From contig NZ_VCNH01000008.1 of assembly GCF_024355225.1 (NCBI RefSeq), positions 1,054,001 through 1,118,000 of the forward strand: a stretch of DNA of 64,000 nucleotides, given 5' to 3'. Positions within the stretch are counted from its first letter, which is position 1, and each line of letters opens with the position of its first letter. Under the pieces are notes generated by a model. That model was not told the origin of the DNA. It saw only the letters and a list, made by a program, of their open reading frames with translations, and ran no database searches. The stretch is from Roseovarius sp. M141 (GTDB lineage Bacteria; Pseudomonadota; Alphaproteobacteria; Rhodobacterales; Rhodobacteraceae). Positions 1 through 10,272 of the stretch are shown here, piece after piece. A program made the position numbers and the translations under genes.

Positions 1-177
1 GCCTATGGTGACGAGCGGCTGGAAATCGGGTTCAACGCGAAATACCTGCTGGAAATTGCCAGCCAGGTGGATCGCGAAAATGCCGTGTTCCTCTTCAACT
101 CGGCCGGTGATCCGACGCTGATGCGTGAGGGCAATGATGATAGCGCGGTCTATGTCGTCATGCCGATGCGCGTGTGA
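1..177 (+). CDS. dnaN: DNA polymerase III beta subunit (sliding clamp), 3' end only
   Basis: The window opens inside this gene; 58 C-terminal codons and the TGA stop are visible. The tail reads like the third clamp domain of DnaN, ending in YVVMPMRV, close to the usual MP(M/L)R terminus of beta clamps. The clamp encircles DNA and holds the replicative polymerase and repair enzymes. It lies 44 bases before recF in the same direction, the classical dnaA-dnaN-recF-gyrB origin-proximal order, which supports the call. The start and most of the gene lie outside the window. Confidence 0.93.
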   Translation, partial: AYGDERLEIGFNAKYLLEIASQVDRENAVFLFNSAGDPTLMREGNDDSAVYVVMPMRV

Positions 178-221
178 CGCAGGTCAGATTTGAGTATTTT
201 TGGAACATTGAAAGCCGGTAA

Positions 222-1325
222 GTGACAGGTCTGCATCTGTCATCGCTCGGTCTTTCACATTTCCGGTCGCATAAATCGGCGCTATTGGCGCTGGACGGGA
301 GGCCTGTGGCCATTCATGGGCCGAACGGTGCGGGAAAGACCAATCTGATCGAGGCGGTCTCTCTGTTTTCCCCAGGACGCGGTTTGCGGCGCGCAGCGGC
401 GCAAGACATGGTCCGGCGGCCCGAGGCGCTGGGGTGGAAAGTGTCCGGTATCTTGCAGTCGCAAACCCGCGTGCATGAGGTCGAGATCTGGGCGGAGGAT
501 GGCGGCGCGCGCCAAGTTAAAATCGACGGCAAGGCAGCGGCGCAACTGGCGCTGGGCCGGATTGCGCGGGTTTTGTGGCTGGTGCCTGCGATGGACCGGC
601 TGTGGATCGAGTCGGCCGAGGGGCGGCGGCGGTTTCTGGACCGGGTCGCGATGAGTTTTATCCCCAGCCATGCCGAGGCGGTCCTGGATTTCGAAAAGGC
701 CATGCGCGAGCGCAATCGCCTGCTCAAGGATCAGGTGCGTGATGCACATTGGTATCAGGCGCTGGAAGCGCAGATGGCGCGCAGCGGCGCCGAGATCGAC
801 GCAGGGCGGCGTGCAGCGCTGGTTGAATTGCACCGCGCGCAGGCGGAGGCCGAGACGGCCTTTCCTGTGGCTGAGTTGGAGTTGACGGTGACCGATGGCG
901 AAATGCCGGGCAGCGAAGCGGATTATGGAACTGCATTGGCCGAAAGTCGGCTTCGCGATTTGATGGCGGGGCGCACATTGGTCGGGCCGCACCGGGCGGA
1001 CCTATATGGCGTTTACGCGGCCAAGGGCGTGTCGGCGCGCGATTGTTCGACCGGGGAACAGAAGGCGTTGCTGGTGTCGTTGATCCTGGCCAATGCGCGG
1101 GCGCTGGCCAAGTCGTTGGGCGCGCCGCCGATCCTGCTGCTGGATGAAGTTGCGGCGCATTTGGATGCGGACCGCCGCGCCGCGCTGTATGATGAGATTT
1201 GCGCGCTTGGTGCGCAGGCGTGGATGACGGGAACGGGGCCTGAACTATTTGCAGAGCTTGGCGCGCGGGCGCAGCATGTCGAGGTGACGGATGAGGCTGG
1301 GCTGTCCCGCGTCGCTGCGCTTTAG
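222..1325 (+). CDS. recF: DNA replication and repair protein RecF
   Basis: RecF is an SMC-like ATPase that with RecO and RecR loads RecA at single-strand gaps. The 367-residue length is normal for the family. Walker A GPNGAGKT is at residues 33-40, the ABC-type signature region is STGEQKALLVSLILANA and the Walker B stretch is PPILLLDEVAAHLD near the C-terminus. The start is GTG; the next in-frame codons read TGLHLSSLGLSHFRSH, the usual RecF N-terminus. It sits between dnaN and gyrB, co-directional. Confidence 0.96.
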   Translation: MTGLHLSSLGLSHFRSHKSALLALDGRPVAIHGPNGAGKTNLIEAVSLFSPGRGLRRAAAQDMVRRPEALGWKVSGILQSQTRVHEVEIWAEDGGARQVKIDGKAAAQLALGRIARVLWLVPAMDRLWIESAEGRRRFLDRVAMSFIPSHAEAVLDFEKAMRERNRLLKDQVRDAHWYQALEAQMARSGAEIDAGRRAALVELHRAQAEAETAFPVAELELTVTDGEMPGSEADYGTALAESRLRDLMAGRTLVGPHRADLYGVYAAKGVSARDCSTGEQKALLVSLILANARALAKSLGAPPILLLDEVAAHLDADRRAALYDEICALGAQAWMTGTGPELFAELGARAQHVEVTDEAGLSRVAAL

Positions 1326-1370
1326 TACGGGGCGGAAATCGGCGCATAGCTGCGTGACATCCCCCGCTGA

Positions 1371-3827
<2,457 letters not shown>

Positions 3828-4144
3828 TTGATATGTAGGATTTCCCAAAGCACTTCGCACACCCCATAATTCTTCGCGAAACGCCCATAAGTCTTCGTTC
3901 GAAGGGTTTGGAGTCGCAAGCGGAAATGAGCGATCCAGCCATTGGGAAACTCCGTTTCATGTGATCTCGGAATTCTCTGAACGAGAAACTGGTGAAGTAA
4001 AGGTCTCGCGTTGCGGTCTGGCTTCAGATTGCCGCTAACTTATAGCGTTCGCTAACAGTACATTTGGCGCTGCAAATCCTTCTACACCGAACTTAGCTTA
4101 TAGCTTACTCTGGATTTGACGGTAAAGGTCGGGTGGGGGCAAGC
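3828..4144 (+). other. Non-coding stretch after gyrB
   Basis: About 317 bases without a supportable gene. No clear intrinsic terminator follows gyrB. Short AT-rich blocks (for example around 4030-4110) could hold the promoter of the next small gene, but I see no confident -35/-10 pair. No tRNA-like or transposon feature was recognised here. Confidence 0.4.
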
Positions 4145-4621
4145 GTGACACAGATTATTGAACTTCCGCGTCAGACAGGCGGAACTGGATTTTATTTACA
4201 TTTTACAGGCGGATACCGTGCCGCAAACGTCGCTGAAGATGCCTGTTGGATAGAACCGGTTTTTGTAAATGATAAGCCGTGTGCGACAGGTCCGCTGACG
4301 CTGGCCCAGCTTCAGATGATGGATAACCAGAACGATTTTCGTGCAATCGCGTTTCACCGATTTGGCTGGATGAATGGTGAATACCATTTAAGTTGGGTAC
4401 CTATTGTACTAGGAAAAACCAACCACTCCGAGGGTCCGGCTGAGCTTTGGAGTAATATCGCGGGCAACTTTTCCCGTCGTCGCACCAAAAGATTTTTCGA
4501 AGCTGCCGAGCGCTCCGCCGAAAAAGAAATCGCGAAGGCCCTGGATGATCAAGAGCCTTTGGAAGCCTTGGCACGGTATTGGACCTGTCGCGCTTTAGTG
4601 TCGGCTCAAGTGCTCGTTTAA
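4145..4621 (+). CDS. Hypothetical protein, C-terminus probably altered by an IS insertion
   Basis: Encodes about 158 residues that I do not recognise. It is soluble-looking, with an aromatic-rich middle (FHRFGWMNGEYHLSWVP) and a basic/acidic C-terminal helix (RRRTKRFFEAAERSAEKEIAKAL). Two GTG starts are possible, 4133 and 4145; 4145 is preferred because a GGGGG run lies just ahead of it. Its composition is visibly less GC-rich than gyrB. The stop codon overlaps the last codons of the opposite-strand IS3 fragment, so the last ten or so residues (CRALVSAQVLV) may come from the IS end rather than from the original gene. Function unknown. Confidence 0.55.
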   Translation: MTQIIELPRQTGGTGFYLHFTGGYRAANVAEDACWIEPVFVNDKPCATGPLTLAQLQMMDNQNDFRAIAFHRFGWMNGEYHLSWVPIVLGKTNHSEGPAELWSNIAGNFSRRRTKRFFEAAERSAEKEIAKALDDQEPLEALARYWTCRALVSAQVLV

Positions 4622-4896
4622 GCGACCTTTCGTTCGAAAGCGACAGGGCTTTTCCAGCCCAGTGCTGAGTGTCGGCGGCGCGGGTTATAGAACCCGTTGA
4701 TGTATTCAAAGATTGCCATCTCGGCCTTCCGCCGTGTTTCCCACGGATGTCGCCAGATCAGTTCAGCCCTGATGGATTTAAAGAAGGTCTCGACAGCTGC
4801 ATTATCATGGCAATTGCCTTTGCCACTCATCGATACCTTGAACCCATGTTGGCGTAGGATTTTCTGGTAGTCGTGTGAACAATACTGACACCCGGT
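4618..4896 (-). pseudogene. IS3-family transposase OrfB, C-terminal fragment
   Basis: Reading the minus strand gives roughly 90 residues from GCQYCSHDYQKILRQHGF to AFERKVA and a stop. This is the C-terminal part of an IS3-type DDE transposase, with the catalytic Glu in NAAVETFF and the typical ending EYINGFYNPRRRHSALGW. The part before GCQYCS, including the first two catalytic Asp residues, is missing, and upstream reading-frame sequence is not transposase-like. It is therefore a truncated, inactive remnant whose outer end lies about 4590-4600. Confidence 0.85.
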
Positions 4897-5000
4897 GATG
4901 ACCGAAGCAGACAAGGCCAAGTTGCAGAAGGCCATGGTCACCAAGGACTGACAGTGCAATTTCACCGGCACCCTGCAAAATGGGGCGCCAATGAACCAAA

Positions 5001-5027
5001 TGGTCCGGTTGGCTGCAAACCGGACCA
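5001..5027 (+). other. Inverted repeat (hairpin) upstream of the sulfatase gene
   Basis: Ten-base perfect arms TGGTCCGGTT (5001-5010) and AACCGGACCA (5018-5027) flank a 7-base loop. It lies 40 bases before the sulfatase start, with no T tract after it, so an operator or a leader hairpin is as likely as a terminator. Confidence 0.45.
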
Positions 5028-5066
5028 CACGTAACGACCCGAACCTAATCTGAACAAGGAATACAC

Positions 5067-6578
5067 ATGAGACGAAGCGCAATACACAACACGTTTGGCT
5101 GCGCCCTGATTGGCGCGGCGATGTGCGTGGCCCTACCGGCGTCGGCGCAGGACGAGAAACCCAACGTCGTGTTCATCCTTGTCGACAACGTCGGCTATGG
5201 CGACTGGAGCGTTTACGGTGGCACGACGGCAACGCCGCGTATAGACGAGCTGGCTGCTGAGGGTTTGCGTTTCACAAACTACAACGTCGAGGTGCAATGC
5301 ACGCCATCGCGTTCGGCGATCATGACCGGGCGCCACCCGGTCCGGTCCGGCACTTATTCCGTGCTTCCGCCGCCGGGCGGTCAGGACGGATTGACGCCGT
5401 GGGAATACACGATCGGGGAATTGCTGTCGGATTCCGGCTATGCCACGGCGCTGTATGGCAAATGGCATCTGGGCAACGTGCAAGGCCGCTTGCCCAACGA
5501 TCAGGGCTTTGACGAGTGGTGGGGAATCCCGAACAGCTGGGACCAGTCTGGCTTCACAAGCTATCCGATGTACAACCTTTTGGCGAAAGAAATTCTGGCA
5601 GAAGAAAAAAAGACCGAGCTGCTGAACGTCCCGCCGCACGTTCTGGAAGGCAAGAAGGGTGAGCCGTCCAAGCCCGCGATGGATTTGGACATGAATGTGC
5701 GTCCGGTCATCGACGCAGATTACCTCATTCCGAAGACTGTCAACTTCATCAAGGAACAGGCCGCGGCCAAGAAACCCTTCTTCGTCTATCTTGGCTATTC
5801 AGAGATGCACCCACCGATCCAGTGCAATCCGGCATTCGTGGGCACGTCGCCAGAACGCGGTGGGATGTACTCGGACTGCATCGCCGAGATGGACTATCGT
5901 GTCGGGCAGGTGCTGGATGGCATCAAAGAGGCAGGCGTCGAGGACAACACCATCGTTGTTCTCAGCAGTGACAACGCCACCGGCGGTCTCTCTGGCGGCG
6001 CAGGTGCGAATGGCGGCTCGAACGGCCCGTTCCGCGGCGATTTCTTCTACACGCCTTTCGAGGGCAGCATGCGCGTTCCCGCCATCGTTCGCTGGCCAGG
6101 CAAGTTTGCCAAGGGCCAGGTTACCGACGAAATGCTTGCGGCGGTGGATTGGATGCCAACGCTCGCCTCTCTGGTCAGTGCTTCGAGCCTGGTCCCCACG
6201 GACCGGCCCATTGATGGCAAGGACGCCTCGGACTTTATGCTGGGTAAAAGCAAGACCACCGGTCGCGAAGATTACATGTTCTTCGGGACAGATGGCGAGC
6301 TGATGTCGGTCAAGTGGCGGAATTACAAGATGATCAAGCGGATGACCGCAGGCCCGGCGTTCGAAGCCATCGATCAGGCCTACATCGAGCCGCAACTGCC
6401 GTTGTTCTTCGATCTGTCCAGCGACCCGCATGAAGATTTCAACTTGTGGACCACCACGCTGACCATGGCCTGGCTCTTTGACCCGATGCTCCACGCCATC
6501 GGGGCCTACGAGAAGAGCGTGAAAAAGTACCCGAATATTCCTGCGGGGGCGAAGGAATTCAAAGGCTACAGTCAATAA
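5067..6578 (+). CDS. Secreted or periplasmic sulfatase (arylsulfatase family)
   Basis: A 503-residue type I sulfatase that would hydrolyse a sulfate ester. A signal peptide is visible (MRRS...ALPASAQDE, cleavage after about residue 28). The catalytic motif is C78-T-P-S-R82, where the Cys must be converted to formylglycine. The metal-binding segment is FILVDNVGYGDW (D40, N41), and a later DN pair lies in VLSSDNATGG. The ATG follows an AAGGAA ribosome site. Substrate is not predictable from sequence. No formylglycine-generating enzyme is adjacent; the FGE-fold protein at 31575-32333 is NirV, with another role. The gene sits between IS3 and IS91 debris, so it may be acquired. Confidence 0.92.
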   Translation: MRRSAIHNTFGCALIGAAMCVALPASAQDEKPNVVFILVDNVGYGDWSVYGGTTATPRIDELAAEGLRFTNYNVEVQCTPSRSAIMTGRHPVRSGTYSVLPPPGGQDGLTPWEYTIGELLSDSGYATALYGKWHLGNVQGRLPNDQGFDEWWGIPNSWDQSGFTSYPMYNLLAKEILAEEKKTELLNVPPHVLEGKKGEPSKPAMDLDMNVRPVIDADYLIPKTVNFIKEQAAAKKPFFVYLGYSEMHPPIQCNPAFVGTSPERGGMYSDCIAEMDYRVGQVLDGIKEAGVEDNTIVVLSSDNATGGLSGGAGANGGSNGPFRGDFFYTPFEGSMRVPAIVRWPGKFAKGQVTDEMLAAVDWMPTLASLVSASSLVPTDRPIDGKDASDFMLGKSKTTGREDYMFFGTDGELMSVKWRNYKMIKRMTAGPAFEAIDQAYIEPQLPLFFDLSSDPHEDFNLWTTTLTMAWLFDPMLHAIGAYEKSVKKYPNIPAGAKEFKGYSQ

Positions 6579-6863
6579 ACGGCAGCATCATCTCGCCTTG
6601 CGCGCGCAGGGCGGGGTGATCTTTGATAACATCGCCAAGACCAGGTTCGCCTTGGCATCGAGCTGTGCTTTCAGCAGGTCTATCGTATCGATATGGATCC
6701 GCACCCGATTCTAATCGTCGGCGGGTTCGACCGTCGTTATCAACCTTCAGGTTCCGGGCGGTCACAGACAGGGATCAGGGCGAGCGACAAAAATGAGTTT
6801 ATTGGAAGCGCCCGTCTGAAATCCGTCGGGTCCACCTGAAGCACTGCTGCTAAGGAACTATCG
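6579..6863 (+). other. Non-coding stretch between the sulfatase and the MarC fragment
   Basis: No gene recognised. An imperfect GC-rich inverted repeat lies just after the sulfatase stop (about 6588-6622) and could act as a weak terminator. The remainder shows no homology I can name. Confidence 0.35.
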
Positions 6864-6962
6864 ATGGAATACGCCCTGCAGGCCATCGCCACCCTGTTCT
6901 CGCTCGTGAACCCGATGGTCTGCGCGATGATGTTCACCGGTCTGACGGCCGACCGGACCACA
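6864..6962 (+). pseudogene. MarC-family membrane protein, 5' fragment
   Basis: The ATG at 6864 follows an AAGGAAC ribosome site and starts MEYALQAIATLFSLVNPMVC, which strongly resembles the first transmembrane helix of MarC/UPF0056 integral membrane proteins (xxxLFALVNPxG). After about 33 codons the resemblance stops and the sequence becomes the antisense of the IS91 transposase fragment. The rest of the gene is not found in the window. This is a decapitated gene left by a mobile-element rearrangement. Confidence 0.6.
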
Positions 6963-6965
6963 CCG

Positions 6966-7304
6966 CAGCGCATAGGCGATCTGCGCGATCTCGGCTGGCA
7001 GGGTGAAGACGACGTGGAAATATTCCACCGGCAGCAAGTCCTCGGCCCGCGCGTCCATCCAGTCGCGCGCGGCTGGCCCCTGACACTTCGGGCAGTGCCG
7101 GTTCTTGCAGGAATTGTAAGCGATGTGATGGTGGCCGCACTTGGCGCACCCGGCCACATGCCCGCCGAGCGCTTCGGTCCGGCAGGCCTCGATCGCCGAC
7201 ATCACCTTGAGCTGGGCAAGGCTGACATGCCCCGCATTGGCCCGCCGCCACGCGGGACCATGGGCGCGGAAGATGTCAGCAATCTCCAGCTTTGGCCGGG
7301 GCAC
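6966..7304 (-). pseudogene. IS91-family transposase, N-terminal fragment
   Basis: The minus strand encodes the N-terminal zinc-binding domain of an IS91-type rolling-circle transposase: MPRPKLEIADIFRAHGPAWR, then CAKCGHHHIAYNSCKNRHCP with the Cys pairs, then DLLPVEYFHVVFTLPAEIAQIAY. Homology ends there, at about 6970, before the catalytic Y2/HUH region, so the protein cannot transpose. The gene follows the recombinase at 7318-8243 on the same strand, an arrangement known from IS91-type elements that carry an integrase-like gene. Confidence 0.85.
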
Positions 7305-7317
7305 CCCAGTGCCTTGT

Positions 7318-8243
7318 CTACTCCAGGCTTCGCTTCACCGTCTGATCCTGCAGCTTGGCCAGCATCTCGTAGGGGCTGACCGTGTCGCGGATCGTCTTGG
7401 TGGCCACATGGGTGTATCGCGCAGTGGTCGTCAGCTTGGCGTGGCCGAGCAGCACCTGGATCACCCGCACATCGGTATTGGCCTCCAGCAGGTGGGTGGC
7501 AAAGCTATGCCGCAATGTGTGCAGTGTCGCGGGCTTCTTGACGCCTGCCATGTGTTTGGCCGAGGTAAAGGCGCGGTTCAGCTGCCGCGGTGAGATCGGG
7601 TTGATCTTGGGCTTGCCCCCTCTCGGCGAATGCATGCATTCGCCTGCCGGGCAGTGGGAAACAGCCAGCCCTCCGGGCGCGCCTCGCGCCACCAGGCGCG
7701 CAACAGCTCCAGCAATCCGGGCGAGAGCATCACCTTGCGGTCTTTCTGCCCCTTGCCCTGTTCGACATGGATGAGCATCCGGTCGCTGTCGATGTCGCCG
7801 ATCTTGAGGCTGCAGACTTCGGCGGCTCTGAGACCTGCGCCATAGGAAATGCTGAGCGCGGCGCGATACTTCAACCCAGGTCCGGGTGCCGCCATCAGGA
7901 TGTCTGACACCTCCTCGACGCTGAAGACCACAGGCAGCTTCCGCGGCTCGGTCCGGAACTGCATGTAGCGCTTCATCTCCTCGCGCCCGCAGGTCATGCC
8001 GAAGAAGAACCGCAGTGCCACGATGCGCGTGTTGAAGGTCGATGGCGTGACCCCTGCGTCCGTCATATGAAGCTGATAGGTGCGCAGGTCCTCCGGCGTC
8101 GCGGTATCTGGTGATCGCCCAAGGAACGCCGCGAAATCCTTGATTGCCCGAATATGTGACTTTTGATGTTTGTCACCCATTCCTCGAATGCGCATGTCAT
8201 CGATCATCCGCTGGCGCAGCGGGCTCATCTTCTCCTCTGTCAT
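7318..8243 (-). pseudogene. Tyrosine recombinase (phage-integrase family), split by a small insertion
   Basis: The N-terminal part (8243 down to about 7660) has the SAM-like core-binding domain and the first catalytic Arg in [14 protein letters not shown]. The C-terminal part, in another frame (about 7612 to 7318), has [13 protein letters not shown] (HxxR) and [14 protein letters not shown] with the nucleophilic Tyr. Between GWLFP and KINPIS lies about 35-40 extra bases that shift the frame and contain a perfect 20-base palindrome. The start ATG (8241-8243) follows a strong AGGAGG site. The catalytic set is split between frames, so it is probably inactive. It belongs with the IS91 fragment. 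Confidence 0.85.
7625..7644. repeat. Perfect 20-base palindrome inside the broken recombinase
   Basis: The bases GGCGAATGCATGCATTCGCC read the same on both strands. The palindrome lies in the extra 35-40 bases that interrupt the recombinase reading frame, which suggests a small palindromic insertion element rather than a simple point frameshift. Confidence 0.7.
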
Positions 8244-8251
8244 GGGAACCT

Positions 8252-8289
8252 CCTGATTGACGATTGAGAAACCCCAATCGTCAATCAGG
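8252..8289 (-). promoter_or_regulatory. Long hairpin just upstream of the recombinase start
   Basis: Fifteen-base perfect arms, CCTGATTGACGATTG (8252-8266) and CAATCGTCAATCAGG (8275-8289), with an 8-base loop. On the minus-strand transcript the hairpin ends within the AGGAGG ribosome site of the recombinase (ATG at 8243). It could restrict translation, or be part of the IS91-type element end. Which one cannot be told from sequence alone. Confidence 0.55.
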
Positions 8290-8380
8290 TCAGCCAGATC
8301 ACAAAATGCGCACAGCTATGGGCGGCTCACCCCATCAGCCAAAGGCACCAATGCCGCGGAGCGGCTTCGTCCTCGGTCCG

Positions 8381-8620
8381 TTAACCTTCAATGTATATCG
8401 ACGATTGGCTGAAAAGCCGGGGGCCCTTTGCAATAGGAAAATAAAAGCGTCCTTTCACACCTTTCCGAATTTTGGATGCGAAGCCTTCCAAAGTTGCCGC
8501 GCGAACATGGTCTCGCTCAAACGGTGTTGGTGATACCACATATTTCCCATCGTCATGGAGATGTGGTGTAACGGTCTCCCCCTTCTGAGGTCCGCGTGAA
8601 ACTACTGCATAGATCTTCAT
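8381..8620 (-). CDS. Small hypothetical protein
   Basis: Encodes 79 residues beginning MKIYAVVSRGPQKGETVTPH and ending QSSIYIEG; I cannot assign a family. The ATG at 8620 is chosen because the sequence before it (RRLIKISNK) looks non-homologous, although the nearest good ribosome site (AGGAGG, 8642-8647) is 22 bases away, which is too far and leaves the start uncertain. It lies between the recombinase and the antitoxin-like gene, on the same strand as both. Confidence 0.45.
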   Translation of the reverse strand: MKIYAVVSRGPQKGETVTPHLHDDGKYVVSPTPFERDHVRAATLEGFASKIRKGVKGRFYFPIAKGPRLFSQSSIYIEG

Positions 8621-8805
8621 TTTATTACTGATTTTGATTAACCTCCTGAAGATTAGAATATTGCAATCAGGGAGATACAAGCTGCCACGCGATGCAGAAC
8701 CAACGACATCATGCGGCTATGGACGATAAATGGAGGGCTGTTTAGGAGGGCTGCACTGCCGCGCAAACTGAACCATCCATGTCGGTGTGCGCCGGTTATG
8801 GCCGC

Positions 8806-9315
8806 TCAGGCGAGGTCGTCTTCGGTGACAGGCTCGATTTTTCCCTCGGACGCCGCAGCGCCCGAATGTCCCGCGCACCAAGCATCGAGATAACGACGCA
8901 CGGACATGAAGCTATCTAGGCCACCGTCGAGCATACACGTCATCGGCGAGGCGCCCGCGAAGAGGGTGCTCTTGTGGGGTCCTTTCAGCCAGACCATCGC
9001 CTGATCCTGGTCCTCGAAAAGGGATGTGCAGGGCCTTGTAGATACCAAGGATGGTAGAGACCCGTAGGAGCGTATCGGGTGGCAGCGTAAGGGGTCAATA
9101 TCACGCGCTTTCGGCATCCACTGATGATATGTTGATCGCGGCGGGTCGCCGAGCAGGGTTTTGCGCTCGGCTTCGCTCAGGCCGAACTGATCAGCGATGT
9201 TGCCGAATGCGCGCAGTCCCGGACCGCTCACGCGCGCACGATCCTCTCGTAAAAGCGTACGGGGTTCTAGATCGTCGGATCCTTCGGGTGAGGGTGAAAA
9301 GCCAGCTATCTGCAT
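8806..9315 (-). pseudogene. MbcA/ParS/Xre-type (DUF2384) antitoxin with two compensating frameshifts
   Basis: The open frame encodes 169 residues. The C-terminal part (EDQDQAMVWLKGP ... LDSFMSVRRYLDAW) resembles the toxin-binding domain of MbcA/ParS antitoxins, and the N-terminal part a short helical domain. Between about 9098 and 9024 the real family sequence is in another frame: TLPPDTLLRVSTILGIYKAL can be read there, whereas the open frame gives RCHPIRSYGSLPSLVSTRP. Two opposite frameshifts therefore scramble about 25 residues without stopping translation. The start is the ATG at 9315 behind GGAGG. No RES-domain toxin gene follows downstream, so this is an orphan and probably non-functional. 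Confidence 0.7.
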
Positions 9316-9341
9316 CTCGACCTCCAATCATTTGCAGTATC

Positions 9342-9455
9342 TCAACGTGGGATCGGCAACTCAAGCTGTGTGGCTACCTGCTTACGTGTAAGTTCACTGG
9401 TCAGCGCGATGCGAACCGCATCCTTGCGGAACTCGTCCGTTTTTACGTGTCTCAT
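9342..9455 (-). pseudogene. IS3-family OrfA, N-terminal fragment
   Basis: A 37-codon minus-strand frame starts with MRHVKTDEFRKDAVRIALTS and continues ELTRKQVATQL, the helix-turn-helix start of an IS3 OrfA, behind a good AAAGGAGA ribosome site. It breaks off after ATQLELPIPR, next to the antitoxin-like gene. It is a separate remnant from the IS3 pieces at 4618, 17375 and 26223. Confidence 0.75.
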
Positions 9456-9509
9456 TCTTTGTCTCCTTTGGTGCAGAAAATGCTATCAAAGGAGCGGCAT
9501 CAAACCGCG

Positions 9510-10050
9510 ACTGGTCCAAACTGGTATGTTGGTGAGACCTATATCCTTCCGGGAGGGAAGCGGCGCTATCTACTGGCCAACAGGCGATTGCGAAGCAATC
9601 TGCCGAGAGGCTATGGCGTGCGGGGATCAGAAAGGTCAGTTCATCGACTTCAGGCCATCCATCAGGCGTGACGCCAAAGCGGCCAGGGCCCTTCTGAAAA
9701 AGGCCATTGAGCGCGTCCGCCTTTACCGGCCGGTCGCCATCTGCACGGACATGGCGCCGAGCTATCGCAAGGTCATTCAGGATCTGAACCACGGCTACGA
9801 TCCGCATTTCTACAGTATCACGCACATTGATCGCAAATGGCGGAACAACAGGATCAAGAGCGATCACGCCGCTCTGACGCGGGTGCTCGGAGCGCGCCAG
9901 TCCTTGGACTCTCTGCGCTCGGCGAAAGCGACGCTCATGGCGATCGAAACGATCCGCACGATCAAGAACGGCCACATTCAAATCGATCTGCCCGACGTCG
10001 AAGCGAGATCGGTTTTGCCCGGAAACTCCTCGCTGCGGCAGCCTGATGGA
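9510..10050 (+). pseudogene. IS6-family transposase fragment, frameshifted
   Basis: Begins in one frame at NWYVGETYILPGGKRRYL, the IS6 (W-x-V-D-E-T-Y-I) first catalytic block, but with Asp replaced by Gly. It continues in another frame from about 9640 with GQFIDFRPSIRRDAKAARAL, VRLYRPVAICTDMAPSYRK and then THIDRKWRNNRIKSDHAAL and ATLMAIETIRTIKNGHI, all typical IS6 blocks. The N-terminal helix-turn-helix domain is missing. With the lost first Asp, the frameshift and the missing N-terminus it is inactive. From 10051 to 10272 no gene is supported. Confidence 0.85.
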
Positions 10051-10272
10051 AGTCTCAAGAAACCAACCTCGACCAGGCCTCAACAACGCAACGGTCCCAT
10101 CTATGCTTGTGATTTCCGAAACATGCGGTGCGGCGCTCCGTCGACGTGCCTTCGAACATCGGGGAGCGGGTTTGCAAGGCCAAGCGAAGTGGGCGCGAAC
10201 GCAAGGCGGCGATTGGCAAAGGTTGTGGTATGAGATTACTTCACGGTTACGTCACTGGAGCCGAGTCGCGCC

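Noticed and set aside
3828..4144. Possible tRNA or rRNA gene after gyrB
   Set aside because: No cloverleaf or rRNA-like sequence found.
7625..7644. Palindrome as part of a CRISPR array or attachment site
   Set aside because: Single copy, no spacers, and it lies inside a recombinase reading frame.
9051..9671. 206-codon plus-strand frame over the antitoxin and IS fragments
   Set aside because: It is antisense to the antitoxin in its first half and becomes the first IS6 block only near its end.
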